In this document: positions 44,152 to 52,351 of the stretch, piece after piece
Layout: every line of letters begins with the position of its first letter
How positions within the stretch are numbered: position 1 is the first letter of the stretch
Assembly (NCBI GenBank): GCA_035263105.1
Contig: DATFRO010000048.1
Coordinates: 1 to 64,000, forward strand
Source of the DNA: DATBVX01 sp035263105
GTDB taxonomy: Bacteria > Pseudomonadota > Gammaproteobacteria > Steroidobacterales > Steroidobacteraceae
DNA length: 64,000 nucleotides
Reading direction: 5' to 3'
Notes under the pieces: model-generated
Database searches by the model: none
What the model saw: only the letters and a program-made list of their open reading frames with translations
Told to the model about the DNA's origin: nothing
Program-made: the position numbers and the translations under genes

Positions 44152-46620
44152 TCAGCCCAGCTCGACACGCACGCGCACGGTGGACCCCGCACGCGCCAGA
44201 GGAATCACGTTGCCGGCCACCGGCTGGTCGTTCACCAGCAGTCTTCGTACGCCGCGGCCGGTGCCACGCGGATTCGCGAATTCGATCTGGTAGGTGGCGC
44301 CGCGAAATTCGCGCCGCACCGCGAATGACGGCCACTCACGCGGCACGCAGGGATCGATGACGAGACCCTTCAGGCCGGCGCGGATGCCGAGGATGTGCTG
44401 AGTGACGGCGACGTACGACCAGGACGCCGAGCCGGTCAACCACGAGTTCTTGGCCTCGCCGGGCTTTGCCGCCGGCAAGCCTGCGACCATTTGCGCGTAG
44501 ACGTAGGGTTCCGTGCGGCGCGTGTCGGGATCGGTCTGGTAGGTGGGCGCGATGGAGCTCAGGTACTGCATGGCGCGGTCGCTCCGGCCGCGCATCGCCT
44601 CCGCGATGATCAGCCACGGATTGGTGTGGGTGAAGATCGCGCCGTTCTCCTTGTAGCCCGGCAGGTAGGTCGAGATCTCACCGAGCTCGCTGTGGTACTC
44701 GCGGTACGGCGGATCGAGGAGCTGCACGCCAAACTTGCAGGCGAGCCGTTCGGCGACGCTCTGCAGGGCCTTGTCGATGAGTCCCGCTTCTGCGCCGATG
44801 CCCGCCATGGCACAGAGAGCCTGGGGCTCGAGGAACAGCTGGCCCTCGCGATTGTGGTGGCTTCCGACCCGCTCGCCCGCATGGTCGTAGGCACGCAGGA
44901 ACCAGTTGCCGTCCCAGCCGTGTGCCTCGATCGCGGCCACCATTTCGTCGGCCGCGCCGAGGTATCTCGCCGCTGTTGCCTGATCGTTCGCCGCCGCGGC
45001 GAGTGCTGCGAAATCGCGCGCAGCCAGCACGAACAGCGCGCCGATCATGACGGATTCCGCGCGTCCGCTGGAACGCATCGGCCCGGTCTGGAAGGACTCG
45101 TCCGGATCCAGCGAATGCGCGTTGAGGTTCAGGCAATCGTTCCAGTCGGCGCGACCGATCAACGGCAGTGCGTGTGTGCCGAGTCGCGTGAGCGTGTACT
45201 GCAACGACGCTTCGAGGTGATCGCGCAGCGTCGCGCCGCCGCCGGGCGCATCCTCGAAGGGAACGCTCGCCTCGAGGAAGGCGAAATCGCCGGTCTCGCG
45301 CACATACGCAGCGACGCTCAGGACCAGCCACAGCGGATCATCGTTGAAGCCGCCGCCGATCTCGCTGTTGCCGGTGCGCGTGAGCGGCTGGTACTGGTGG
45401 TAGGCGCTGCCGTCGCTCTTCTGGGTGGCGGCAAGATGGATCAGCCGCTGGCGCACCTCGTCGGGCGCGATGTGCACGACCCCGAGGCAGTCCTGGTTGG
45501 AGTCGCGGAACCCGATGCCGCGGCCGCGCCCGGTTTCGAAGAGCGAGGCGCTGCGTGCCAGGTTGAAGTTCACCATGCACTGGTACGGGTTCCAGGTATT
45601 GACGAGCTCATCGAATTGCGAGTCGGGTGTTTCGACCTGGAGTCTGCCGAGGATGGAATCCCAGCGGCGCTTCAGACTCTCACGTGCACGCACGACAAAC
45701 GCCTTGTCGTGCAGATTGGCGCGCACCTGCCGTGCAGCGCCGATGTTCGGCGATCCGTCGGGGCTCCACTTGTTGGTGGCCGCGTTCTCGGCAAAGCCGG
45801 TGGCGAAGATCAGCTCCTCGGACTGACCCGGTCGCAGCGTGAGCGGCACCGCGAGTGAAGCGATCGGCCACCAGCCGTTGACCCGCGAATTGCCCGAGCG
45901 CCGCGCGCGCACCACCGCCGGATCCTTGAGATCGCCATAGTTGCCGAGGAACGCGCTGCGGTCGGTATCGAACCCGGCGATCGGCCGGTTGACCGCGTGG
46001 AAGCTGTAGTGGTTGCGTCTTTCGCGATAGCCCGTGATGTGGCAGATCATCGAGCCATCCACCAGGCATTCGCCGAGCGAGAGGTTGCGCTGCAGGTTGC
46101 CGCTGTCGTCCTCGGCATTCCACTGGCACCACTCGACGAACGAGAACACGGTGACGGTCTTGGTCGCGGACGTGTCGTTGCGCAGCTGCAGTACCTGCAA
46201 TTCGACGTCCTCGTCGTCGGCGACGAACACCTCGAGATCGGCATGCAGGCCGTTCTTGCCTGAGCGGAATCGCGAATAGCCAAGTCCATGGCGACACTCG
46301 TAGTGATCGAGCGGGGTGCGCGTGGGCCGGAACCCCGGGTTCCACGTGTACACGTCGTCCGCGATGTAGAGATACTTGCCGACGCTGTCGAGCGGCACGC
46401 TGTCATAGCGGTAGCGCGTGAGCCGGCGCAGTTTCGCGTCGCGATAGAAGCTGTAGCCGCCGCCGGTGTTCGAGAGGATGGAATAGAGCGCCTTGTTGCC
46501 GAGGTAATTGATCCACGGCAAGGGCGTCAGCGGCTCGCGGATCACGTACTCGCGCTCGCGCGAGTCGAAGTGACCGTAGGCTCCGGTGAGCAGCACGCCG
46601 TTGTCGGGTCGCGTGGCCAT
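44152..46620 (-). CDS. GH94 glycoside phosphorylase (cellobiose/cellodextrin phosphorylase-like)
   Basis: 822 residues from the ATG at 46620, which overlaps the stop codon of the symporter gene (ATGA). The N-terminal beta-sandwich begins 'YGHFDSREREYVIREPLTPLP', followed by the (alpha/alpha)6 barrel. 'GIGFRDSNQDCLG' is the substrate site, and 'GRADWNDCLN' holds the general-acid Asp495. 'YHSELGEISTYLPGYKENG' follows, then 'HTNPW' for phosphate binding. It cleaves a beta-linked glucose disaccharide with phosphate to glucose 1-phosphate plus sugar, saving ATP. It is cytoplasmic, so its substrate must be delivered by the symporter. Cellobiose is the default; laminaribiose or another beta-glucoside is possible. 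Confidence 0.93.
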   Translation of the reverse strand: MATRPDNGVLLTGAYGHFDSREREYVIREPLTPLPWINYLGNKALYSILSNTGGGYSFYRDAKLRRLTRYRYDSVPLDSVGKYLYIADDVYTWNPGFRPTRTPLDHYECRHGLGYSRFRSGKNGLHADLEVFVADDEDVELQVLQLRNDTSATKTVTVFSFVEWCQWNAEDDSGNLQRNLSLGECLVDGSMICHITGYRERRNHYSFHAVNRPIAGFDTDRSAFLGNYGDLKDPAVVRARRSGNSRVNGWWPIASLAVPLTLRPGQSEELIFATGFAENAATNKWSPDGSPNIGAARQVRANLHDKAFVVRARESLKRRWDSILGRLQVETPDSQFDELVNTWNPYQCMVNFNLARSASLFETGRGRGIGFRDSNQDCLGVVHIAPDEVRQRLIHLAATQKSDGSAYHQYQPLTRTGNSEIGGGFNDDPLWLVLSVAAYVRETGDFAFLEASVPFEDAPGGGATLRDHLEASLQYTLTRLGTHALPLIGRADWNDCLNLNAHSLDPDESFQTGPMRSSGRAESVMIGALFVLAARDFAALAAAANDQATAARYLGAADEMVAAIEAHGWDGNWFLRAYDHAGERVGSHHNREGQLFLEPQALCAMAGIGAEAGLIDKALQSVAERLACKFGVQLLDPPYREYHSELGEISTYLPGYKENGAIFTHTNPWLIIAEAMRGRSDRAMQYLSSIAPTYQTDPDTRRTEPYVYAQMVAGLPAAKPGEAKNSWLTGSASWSYVAVTQHILGIRAGLKGLVIDPCVPREWPSFAVRREFRGATYQIEFANPRGTGRGVRRLLVNDQPVAGNVIPLARAGSTVRVRVELG

Positions 46621-48470
46621 CAGTCGTTCGCCAGCCGGTCGTACCAGGTCTTCTTGAGGATCGCGCCGCCGATCGCGATCGCCGCCAGGCACACCGCCAT
46701 CGCATCGAAGCGTCGCAGCACGAGGTAGATCGGCAAGGCGACGAGCACGGTCTGCAGGCAGGTCCCAAGGACCACGTTGAACATGTCGCGCCGGAAATTG
46801 CGGTTGACCGCAAAGCCCGGGTCTTCCTTGAGCACCGCTTCGCGCACCGGGCCCCAGAAACCCCAGGGCCGCACGCGGCGGTAGAAGTTGACGAGCAGTC
46901 GCATGTCATCGGCCGGCGTCGCGTACGTGCCGATCAGGCAACCCGCGGTCGAAAGCAGCAGCAGGACCGGGAAGCTGTAGAGCGGGAACACGTCCGGTGC
47001 GATCTGGGGGAAGAGCGGACCCAGCAGGCGCGGCAGCGCCAGCGCACCGATCATCCCGAGCAGCATGCCGCAGAAGAATCCGTAGCCGTTGAAGCGCCAC
47101 CAGTACCACTTGAGAACATTCGCCGCGGTGTACCCGCCCCAGAGCCCCGACACGATCCAGATCAGGAGCGAATTGATGCTCGGGATGTACAGGCCGATCG
47201 CCGCGCTCAGGTACACGAACGCGATCGATACCGCATAACTGAGATAGATGAGCCGTCTGCGGCTCGCCTGCGGATTGATGTGACGGCGATAGACGTCGTT
47301 CACCAGGTAAGCGGGTGCGGCATTGAGCGTCGCGGCGAACGTCGACACGAACGCGGCCAGTAATCCCGCGACGATCAGGCCGAGAACGCCGGGCGGCGCG
47401 AACTGGCGCATCGCCGCGGGCAGGATCCGGTCGTAGTCAGCGGCATCGGCCGTGGCGATCCCGAGCTCGTTGAAGTACGCGATCGCGAGGATCGCAAAGC
47501 CCGCGACCAGCAGGTAGCGGATCGGCATCAACACGACGGACACGAAGCCGCTCATGAGCGCGGCCTCGCGCGGCGAGCGCGTCGAGAGAATCTTCTGCAT
47601 GTCGTAGTTGGGCGCAGGTCCCGCCGCGCTGATCAGCACGCCCTTGAACAGCATCATCATCATGAAGGCGCCGAACAGCGTGAAACCGTCGCTCGCGATC
47701 TTGTGATTGAGCGGCGCGAGGCCTCCGCTCCAGTCGAGGTCGAGCGACCAGCCGAAGAAGGGCGTGTGCCAGCCCGCCGGCGTCAGCCCCGCGATGGTGG
47801 CGGGATCCACACGCTGGATCGCGATGACGGCGACGATCACCGAGACGATCAGCATCAGCACGAACTTGAGCACGTCGGTCCAGACGATGCTGAACATGCC
47901 GCCCAGCACCGCGTAGATCATGGTGATCGTCGTGAAGACGATGCCGTAGAAGTGGGCGACGTTGGCGGGTGCGACCTCGAACGGAACGTAGGGAGCGACG
48001 GCCGACCACGGCAGGAAGATCTCGATGAACTTGCCGATGCCGACGAAGCCGTAGGCGAGAAAGCCGAGCACGCTCAGCACCGCGAATCCGATCACGACGA
48101 ACTGGGAGAGTTGTCCGCCCGTGCCCTGGCCGAAGCGCGTCTCGATCCACTCGGCGCCGGTCAGCGCGTTCGAACGTCGCAGCCAGCTCGAGAGGTACAC
48201 CATCAGGAAAATCTGGTTGAAGACCGGCCAGACCCACGGAATCCAGACGCTCTTCAGACCGTAGACCACGCACAGCGTCACCAGCCACATCGTTCCGGTG
48301 ATGTCGAACATGTCGGAGGCATTGGAGAGGCCGAGCATGTAGAAGGGCAGCGACTTGTCGGCGAGGTAGTAGGACTGCAGGCTCCGCGCCGCGCGCCTGC
48401 GCGCCGCGAGACCGATCGCCACGGTGGCAAGCACGTACAGGCCGACGATGGCGATGTCGATGCCCTGCAT
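46620..48470 (-). CDS. Sodium:solute symporter (SSS family, SGLT-like)
   Basis: 616 residues with about 14 membrane helices, from the ATG at 48470; an in-frame start at 48536 adds a charged leader and is rejected. SSS features: 'RSLQSYYLADKSLPFYMLGLS' after helix 1, 'ASDMFDITGTMW', 'WVWPVFNQIFLMVYLSSWLRR', and 'GLIVAGLLAAFVSTFAATLNAAPAYLVNDVY' (split over helix 8-9), whose Ser/Thr pair forms the Na2 site. It brings a sugar or disaccharide into the cytoplasm with Na+. As first gene of the operon with GH94 and mutarotase, a beta-glucoside is the likely cargo. Expression is probably set by the LacI palindrome at 48614-48627. Confidence 0.9.
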   Translation of the reverse strand: MQGIDIAIVGLYVLATVAIGLAARRRAARSLQSYYLADKSLPFYMLGLSNASDMFDITGTMWLVTLCVVYGLKSVWIPWVWPVFNQIFLMVYLSSWLRRSNALTGAEWIETRFGQGTGGQLSQFVVIGFAVLSVLGFLAYGFVGIGKFIEIFLPWSAVAPYVPFEVAPANVAHFYGIVFTTITMIYAVLGGMFSIVWTDVLKFVLMLIVSVIVAVIAIQRVDPATIAGLTPAGWHTPFFGWSLDLDWSGGLAPLNHKIASDGFTLFGAFMMMMLFKGVLISAAGPAPNYDMQKILSTRSPREAALMSGFVSVVLMPIRYLLVAGFAILAIAYFNELGIATADAADYDRILPAAMRQFAPPGVLGLIVAGLLAAFVSTFAATLNAAPAYLVNDVYRRHINPQASRRRLIYLSYAVSIAFVYLSAAIGLYIPSINSLLIWIVSGLWGGYTAANVLKWYWWRFNGYGFFCGMLLGMIGALALPRLLGPLFPQIAPDVFPLYSFPVLLLLSTAGCLIGTYATPADDMRLLVNFYRRVRPWGFWGPVREAVLKEDPGFAVNRNFRRDMFNVVLGTCLQTVLVALPIYLVLRRFDAMAVCLAAIAIGGAILKKTWYDRLAND

Positions 48471-48598
48471 GTTGCGGCGATCCCCCGTGCGAGTTCTTGT
48501 GAATCGACCGAGACTCCGGCCCGGCGCGAGTACCAATGCGCGGCAAAGTGCCGCAAATCGCGCCGGCCTACGCAGGCTGTTCCCACGCCTGCGACAGA

Positions 48599-48628
48599 AT
48601 CATTCCATGCTCGTGACAGCGCTGTCAA
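48599..48628 (-). promoter_or_regulatory. Promoter of the symporter-GH94-epimerase operon
   Basis: On the minus strand an exact TTGACA (48623-48628) stands 18 bp before AATGAT (48599-48604; four of six). The -35 is embedded in the LacI palindrome, so a bound repressor would block RNA polymerase. Confidence 0.5.
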
Positions 48629-48641
48629 TAAAGATTATGAT
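48613..48641 (+). promoter_or_regulatory. Promoter of the lacI-family gene
   Basis: On the plus strand GTGACA (48613-48618) stands 17 bp before TATGAT (48636-48641), a good sigma-70 type match. The -35 again lies within the palindrome, implying autoregulation. The leader to the ATG at 48758 would be about 110 bases. Confidence 0.5.
48614..48627. promoter_or_regulatory. LacI-type operator O1 (perfect palindrome)
   Basis: TGACAGCGCTGTCA is perfectly self-complementary with the central CG-type step usual for LacI/GalR operators. It lies between the divergent symporter operon and the LacI-family gene, overlapping the -35 boxes of both. The same word recurs with single changes at 49837 and 49865. 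Confidence 0.85.
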
Positions 48642-48757
48642 GCCGCAGCCGCGCACTGCTGCAGCTCGAGCAGGTCCGGGCATCACATTGGAGAGCGGAA
48701 GTGGTCGCGCAGCCGCGCAGTGCTATCGTGCCGCGTAACGTGCCTCGAGGGGATGGC

Positions 48758-49795
48758 ATGAGAATGAAGCAGAGTCCGAACAAGACCATCGATGACGTGG
48801 CGCAACGGGCCGGAGTGTCGATCAAGACGGTTTCGCGCGTTCTCAACCGCGAGCCGAACGTGCGCCAGTCGACGCGCGACAAGGTCTTCGCAACCGCACG
48901 CGCGCTCGGATACGCGCCCAACATCTCGGCGCGCCGCCTCGCGGCTCGCAGGTCCTTCATCGTTGCGCTCGTGTACCGCGACGATGACGTCAATCATTAC
49001 ATTCCCGACATCCAGCACGGTGCCCTGGATACCTGCCGGGAGCGCGGCTACAACCTGCTGCTGCATCCCTGCCAGGGAGACATGGACGATGCGGCACACG
49101 AGATCCAGCAGCTCGCGCGCCAGGCGCTGCTCGACGGCTTCATTGTCACGCCGCCACTCGCAGACTCCCGCAAGCTGCTCACCGCCGTGGCGCGCCTCGC
49201 GCTGCCGTTCGTACGCGTTTCGCAGCTATTTCGCGGGCAATTTTCGCCCTCGGTCTCGGTGGGCGACCGCCAGGGTGCATTCCGCATGACCGAATACCTG
49301 GCGGGCCTCGGTCACCGCGACGTCGCGTTCATCGTCGGTAACGAGAACCAGGGGGCGAGTGTCGACCGGCTGCGCGGCTACCGGGAGGCCGTCAAGGATT
49401 TCGGCCTGACCGACAACCCGGAGTGGGTCCGGCAGGGCGACTTCACCTTCGAATCGGGCAGCCGCTGCATGACCGAGATCCTGACGCTCAAGAAGCGGCC
49501 CACGGCCGTGTTCGCCAGCAACGACGACATGGCGGCGGGCGCGCTGATGGTGGCGCACCGCAGCGGACTGGAGGTGCCCGCCGAGATGAGCATCGTGGGC
49601 TTCGACGACATCGCGATGTCGCAGCGCCTATGGCCGGCGCTGACGACGGTGCGCCAGCCCACCAAGCGGGCGGCGGCGCTCGCGACCGGGATGTTGCTCG
49701 ACAGCCTCAGGACCGACGATCGCACACCTGAAAACCGGGAAGTTGCGACCGAGCTGGTGATTCGCGAAAGCGCTGGTCCGCGGGCGCGGGACTAA
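48758..49795 (+). CDS. LacI/GalR-family transcriptional repressor
   Basis: 345 residues from the ATG at 48758, with GAGGGG seven bases upstream. The N-terminal HTH 'TIDDVAQRAGVSIKTVSRVL' and the hinge helix 'NISARRLAARRS' are standard, followed by the two-lobed sugar-binding domain ('VFASNDDMAAGALMVAHRSG', 'EMSIVGFDDIAMSQRLWPALT'). In this family sugar binding releases the operator. Operators are visible in front of the symporter operon, in its own promoter, and in front of the next TonB receptor, so it should control all three. The inducer is probably glucose, cellobiose or a related beta-glucoside. Confidence 0.93.
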   Translation: MRMKQSPNKTIDDVAQRAGVSIKTVSRVLNREPNVRQSTRDKVFATARALGYAPNISARRLAARRSFIVALVYRDDDVNHYIPDIQHGALDTCRERGYNLLLHPCQGDMDDAAHEIQQLARQALLDGFIVTPPLADSRKLLTAVARLALPFVRVSQLFRGQFSPSVSVGDRQGAFRMTEYLAGLGHRDVAFIVGNENQGASVDRLRGYREAVKDFGLTDNPEWVRQGDFTFESGSRCMTEILTLKKRPTAVFASNDDMAAGALMVAHRSGLEVPAEMSIVGFDDIAMSQRLWPALTTVRQPTKRAAALATGMLLDSLRTDDRTPENREVATELVIRESAGPRARD

Positions 49796-49834
49796 CTGAA
49801 CAGAAGGCTCTTGGCGACAGGCGGGAAATTTTCG

Positions 49835-49878
49835 TTGGACAGCGCTGTCATTTTGTGCCTAATATGATAGCGCTGTCA
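49835..49878 (+). promoter_or_regulatory. TonB-receptor promoter with two LacI-type operators (O2, O3)
   Basis: O2 is GGACAGCGCTGTCA at 49837-49850 and O3 is TGATAGCGCTGTCA at 49865-49878; each differs from O1 by one base, and their centres are 28 bp apart, near three helical turns, so dimers would sit on nearly the same face. A -10 candidate (TAATAT at 49860 or TATGAT at 49863) lies between and over them, with TTGGAC at 49835 as a possible -35 but with longer-than-ideal spacing. Confidence 0.75.
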
Positions 49879-49955
49879 TAGGGACCACAGAGTCCCGCAG
49901 TGTTTCGGGGTTCGTACATCGTTACGTGACACGCCGAGTAAGAGGGGGGCAAGAC

Positions 49956-52301
49956 ATGAGAAGACTGAGTCTGTTATTGGGCGGCCTGGCGCTCTACCTG
50001 TCCGTGGCCGTCAGCGCATATGCGCAGCTCATGGACGAAATCGTGGTCACGGCGACCCGCAGGGCGACGGACCTCCAATCCACGCCGCTGGCGATCTCGG
50101 CGTTCAACCAGGTGACCCTCGACGAGAATCACGTCGTGTCACTGCTCGACCTGCGCGGCCTGGTGCCGAACCTGCAGTTCTTCGAGAACGGCGATCACGC
50201 CGTGCCGCTGATTTTCATCCGCGGCCTCGGCACGCGTAACCAGACCGAGGCGGGCGACCAGGGCATCGCGTTCTACTCGGACGGCATCTTCGCGGCACGT
50301 TCGCAGGGCACGACGGTCATGATGTATGACCTCGACCGCGTCGAAGTGTTGCGCGGTCCGCAGGGCACGCTGTTCGGGCGCAATTCCACGGGCGGCGCGA
50401 TCCTCATCAATACCGCGAAACCGAGCCTCTCCGGCTTCGATGCCGCCGGTGAACTCACCGCCGGCTCCGAATCGCTCCTCGGCCTGCGGGGCATGCTCAA
50501 TGTGCCGATCGGCGACAAGTGGGCAGTGCGCGTGGCCGGTGCCAAGGAAGAGCGAGACGGGCTCACCGAGTTCGCGCCCGGCAATCAGTTCGAGACCAAT
50601 CGCAATTACGGCACGATCGACCTCGCCTCGTATCGCATCAGTTCCATGCTCCAGCCGACCGACAACATCAGCTGGTACCTGGCGTACGAGAATTTCCGCA
50701 ACACGGGCACGGGAGACGTCGGCAGCATCGACTTCGATAACCGCGTCAACAATGCAACGGCGCCGGGCAACATCGACCTCGATTCGGACAACATCCGCAC
50801 GCGGCTCGATATCGGCTTCGGCGACGGCTACACCGTGAGCTACATCGGCGGGCATTCCGAGTTCGACCAGAGCCAGCTCTACGGCAACGGCGCGCAGGGC
50901 GATACGCGCAACACCGTTTACTCCACCTACGATGCCGACCAGCACGAGCTGCAGCTCGTGAGCCCGTCCAATCAGAAATTCACATGGACCGCGGGCCTCT
51001 TCTACTTCAAGGAAGACAACAGCATCCGCTTCGACATGCTGCACGGCAGCTGGGGGTTCACCCCGCAGGACGACCCGAACGGGGTTCTCTCCACGTTCGT
51101 GCAGCCGAGCCGCAGCCTGGAATCACAGAGCGCCTACGCGCAGGGCACGTTCAGCTTCACGGATTCCTTGCGCTTCACCGCGGGTGCGCGCTACATCGAT
51201 GACACACGCCAGGACAAGGGTGGCCGTTCCATCGACTGCACTTTCGGCCTGGTGGGCGCGCTGCCGACCAACATTGCCGCGCAAGCCTCCGACCTCAACG
51301 GCGCACAGGGCTGCTTCTACCGCCAGTACAACGACATGAAGGGCGAGTGGAGCAAGACGACATGGATGGCGCGCGGTGAGTACGACCTCACCGACTCGAC
51401 ACTCCTTTATCTCTCCTATGCGACCGGCTGGAAGTCGGGTGTGCTGCAGGATGGCAAGGGCTACTCAGACCTCCTCACCACCGGCGGGACTCTCGACTTC
51501 TCGCGCAACGATGCGCTGCTGCAGAAGCCCGAGGAAGTGGACAGCATCGAGCTCGGCGTCAAGACGGACTTCCCGACCTGGCGCCTGAGTGCCAATGCGT
51601 TCTACATGGACTTCAAGGACATGCAGGTCACGGGCGCTGTGCTCGACCCGGTGACGGGGCAGTCGACCCTGGTCAATACCAACGCCGGCAAGGCGACGAT
51701 CCAGGGACTGGAGTTCGAAGGCTCCTGGGCGTTCTTCGAAGGCAAGGGTCGCCTCGACCTGACGCTGGCGTATCTCGACGCCACGTACGACGAGTTCCTC
51801 GGCAACGAGAGCAACTTCGGCGACGCGCGTGGGCGCATCTGGAATCCGTGCGGCATCGGCGTAGAGCCGAGTGGTGCCTGCACCAGCAACGTGTTCGATT
51901 TCGCGGGCAATCACCTGCCGTACGCACCGGACTACCAGGCGACGCTCGTCTACCAGCACACGTTCGACATGCCGGGCGGCGGCACCCTGGTGCCGCGCGT
52001 GCGTGCGAGTTACTACGACGAGATGTTCCTCGGCTGGGAAAACCGCACTGATCGTCCGCCGGGCACCTTGAGCCCCACCGATCCCGGTGAGAAGGACTTC
52101 GGCGTGCAGCCCGCCTACACGATCGTCGACCTGAGCCTCGGCTATCACTCGCCGAAGGATCAGTGGACGGCGGAGCTCTTCGTCGATAATGCGACGGACG
52201 AATCGGTGAAGACCGAAGCGTTCTACGGCACGCCGCAGACCTTCTACAAGTGGGGCGACCCGCGCATCTACGGCGTGCGCATCGCGTTCCAGTACAGGTA
52301 A
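49956..52301 (+). CDS. TonB-dependent outer-membrane receptor under LacI control
   Basis: 781 residues from the ATG at 49956, with a GAGGGGGG ribosome site. The signal peptide (about 1-24, '...SVAVSAYAQ') is followed almost at once by the TonB box 'DEIVVTATRRATDLQSTPLA', the plug ('YDLDRVEVLRGPQGTLFGRN', 'GGAILINTAKP') and a long barrel ending in aromatic 'RIAFQYR'. By position behind two operators of the sugar repressor it is probably an oligosaccharide or glucoside importer. No SusD partner, as expected outside Bacteroidetes. It is 50 bp upstream of the FG-GAP/ASPIC lipoprotein gene. Confidence 0.93.
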   Translation: MRRLSLLLGGLALYLSVAVSAYAQLMDEIVVTATRRATDLQSTPLAISAFNQVTLDENHVVSLLDLRGLVPNLQFFENGDHAVPLIFIRGLGTRNQTEAGDQGIAFYSDGIFAARSQGTTVMMYDLDRVEVLRGPQGTLFGRNSTGGAILINTAKPSLSGFDAAGELTAGSESLLGLRGMLNVPIGDKWAVRVAGAKEERDGLTEFAPGNQFETNRNYGTIDLASYRISSMLQPTDNISWYLAYENFRNTGTGDVGSIDFDNRVNNATAPGNIDLDSDNIRTRLDIGFGDGYTVSYIGGHSEFDQSQLYGNGAQGDTRNTVYSTYDADQHELQLVSPSNQKFTWTAGLFYFKEDNSIRFDMLHGSWGFTPQDDPNGVLSTFVQPSRSLESQSAYAQGTFSFTDSLRFTAGARYIDDTRQDKGGRSIDCTFGLVGALPTNIAAQASDLNGAQGCFYRQYNDMKGEWSKTTWMARGEYDLTDSTLLYLSYATGWKSGVLQDGKGYSDLLTTGGTLDFSRNDALLQKPEEVDSIELGVKTDFPTWRLSANAFYMDFKDMQVTGAVLDPVTGQSTLVNTNAGKATIQGLEFEGSWAFFEGKGRLDLTLAYLDATYDEFLGNESNFGDARGRIWNPCGIGVEPSGACTSNVFDFAGNHLPYAPDYQATLVYQHTFDMPGGGTLVPRVRASYYDEMFLGWENRTDRPPGTLSPTDPGEKDFGVQPAYTIVDLSLGYHSPKDQWTAELFVDNATDESVKTEAFYGTPQTFYKWGDPRIYGVRIAFQYR

Positions 52302-52351
52302 GACGGCGGCAGTTCGACCCAGTGGCGCTGAATCGGGGGAGGGTCGGCGAA

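Noticed and set aside
44395..45858. 487-codon open frame on the plus strand
   Set aside because: It is antisense to the GH94 gene, whose catalytic motifs are intact; high GC makes long opposite-strand frames common here. The same applies to long frames at 54587-55972 (-), 16669-17907 (-), 5465-6712 (-), 52754-53866 (-) and 33385-34665 (+).
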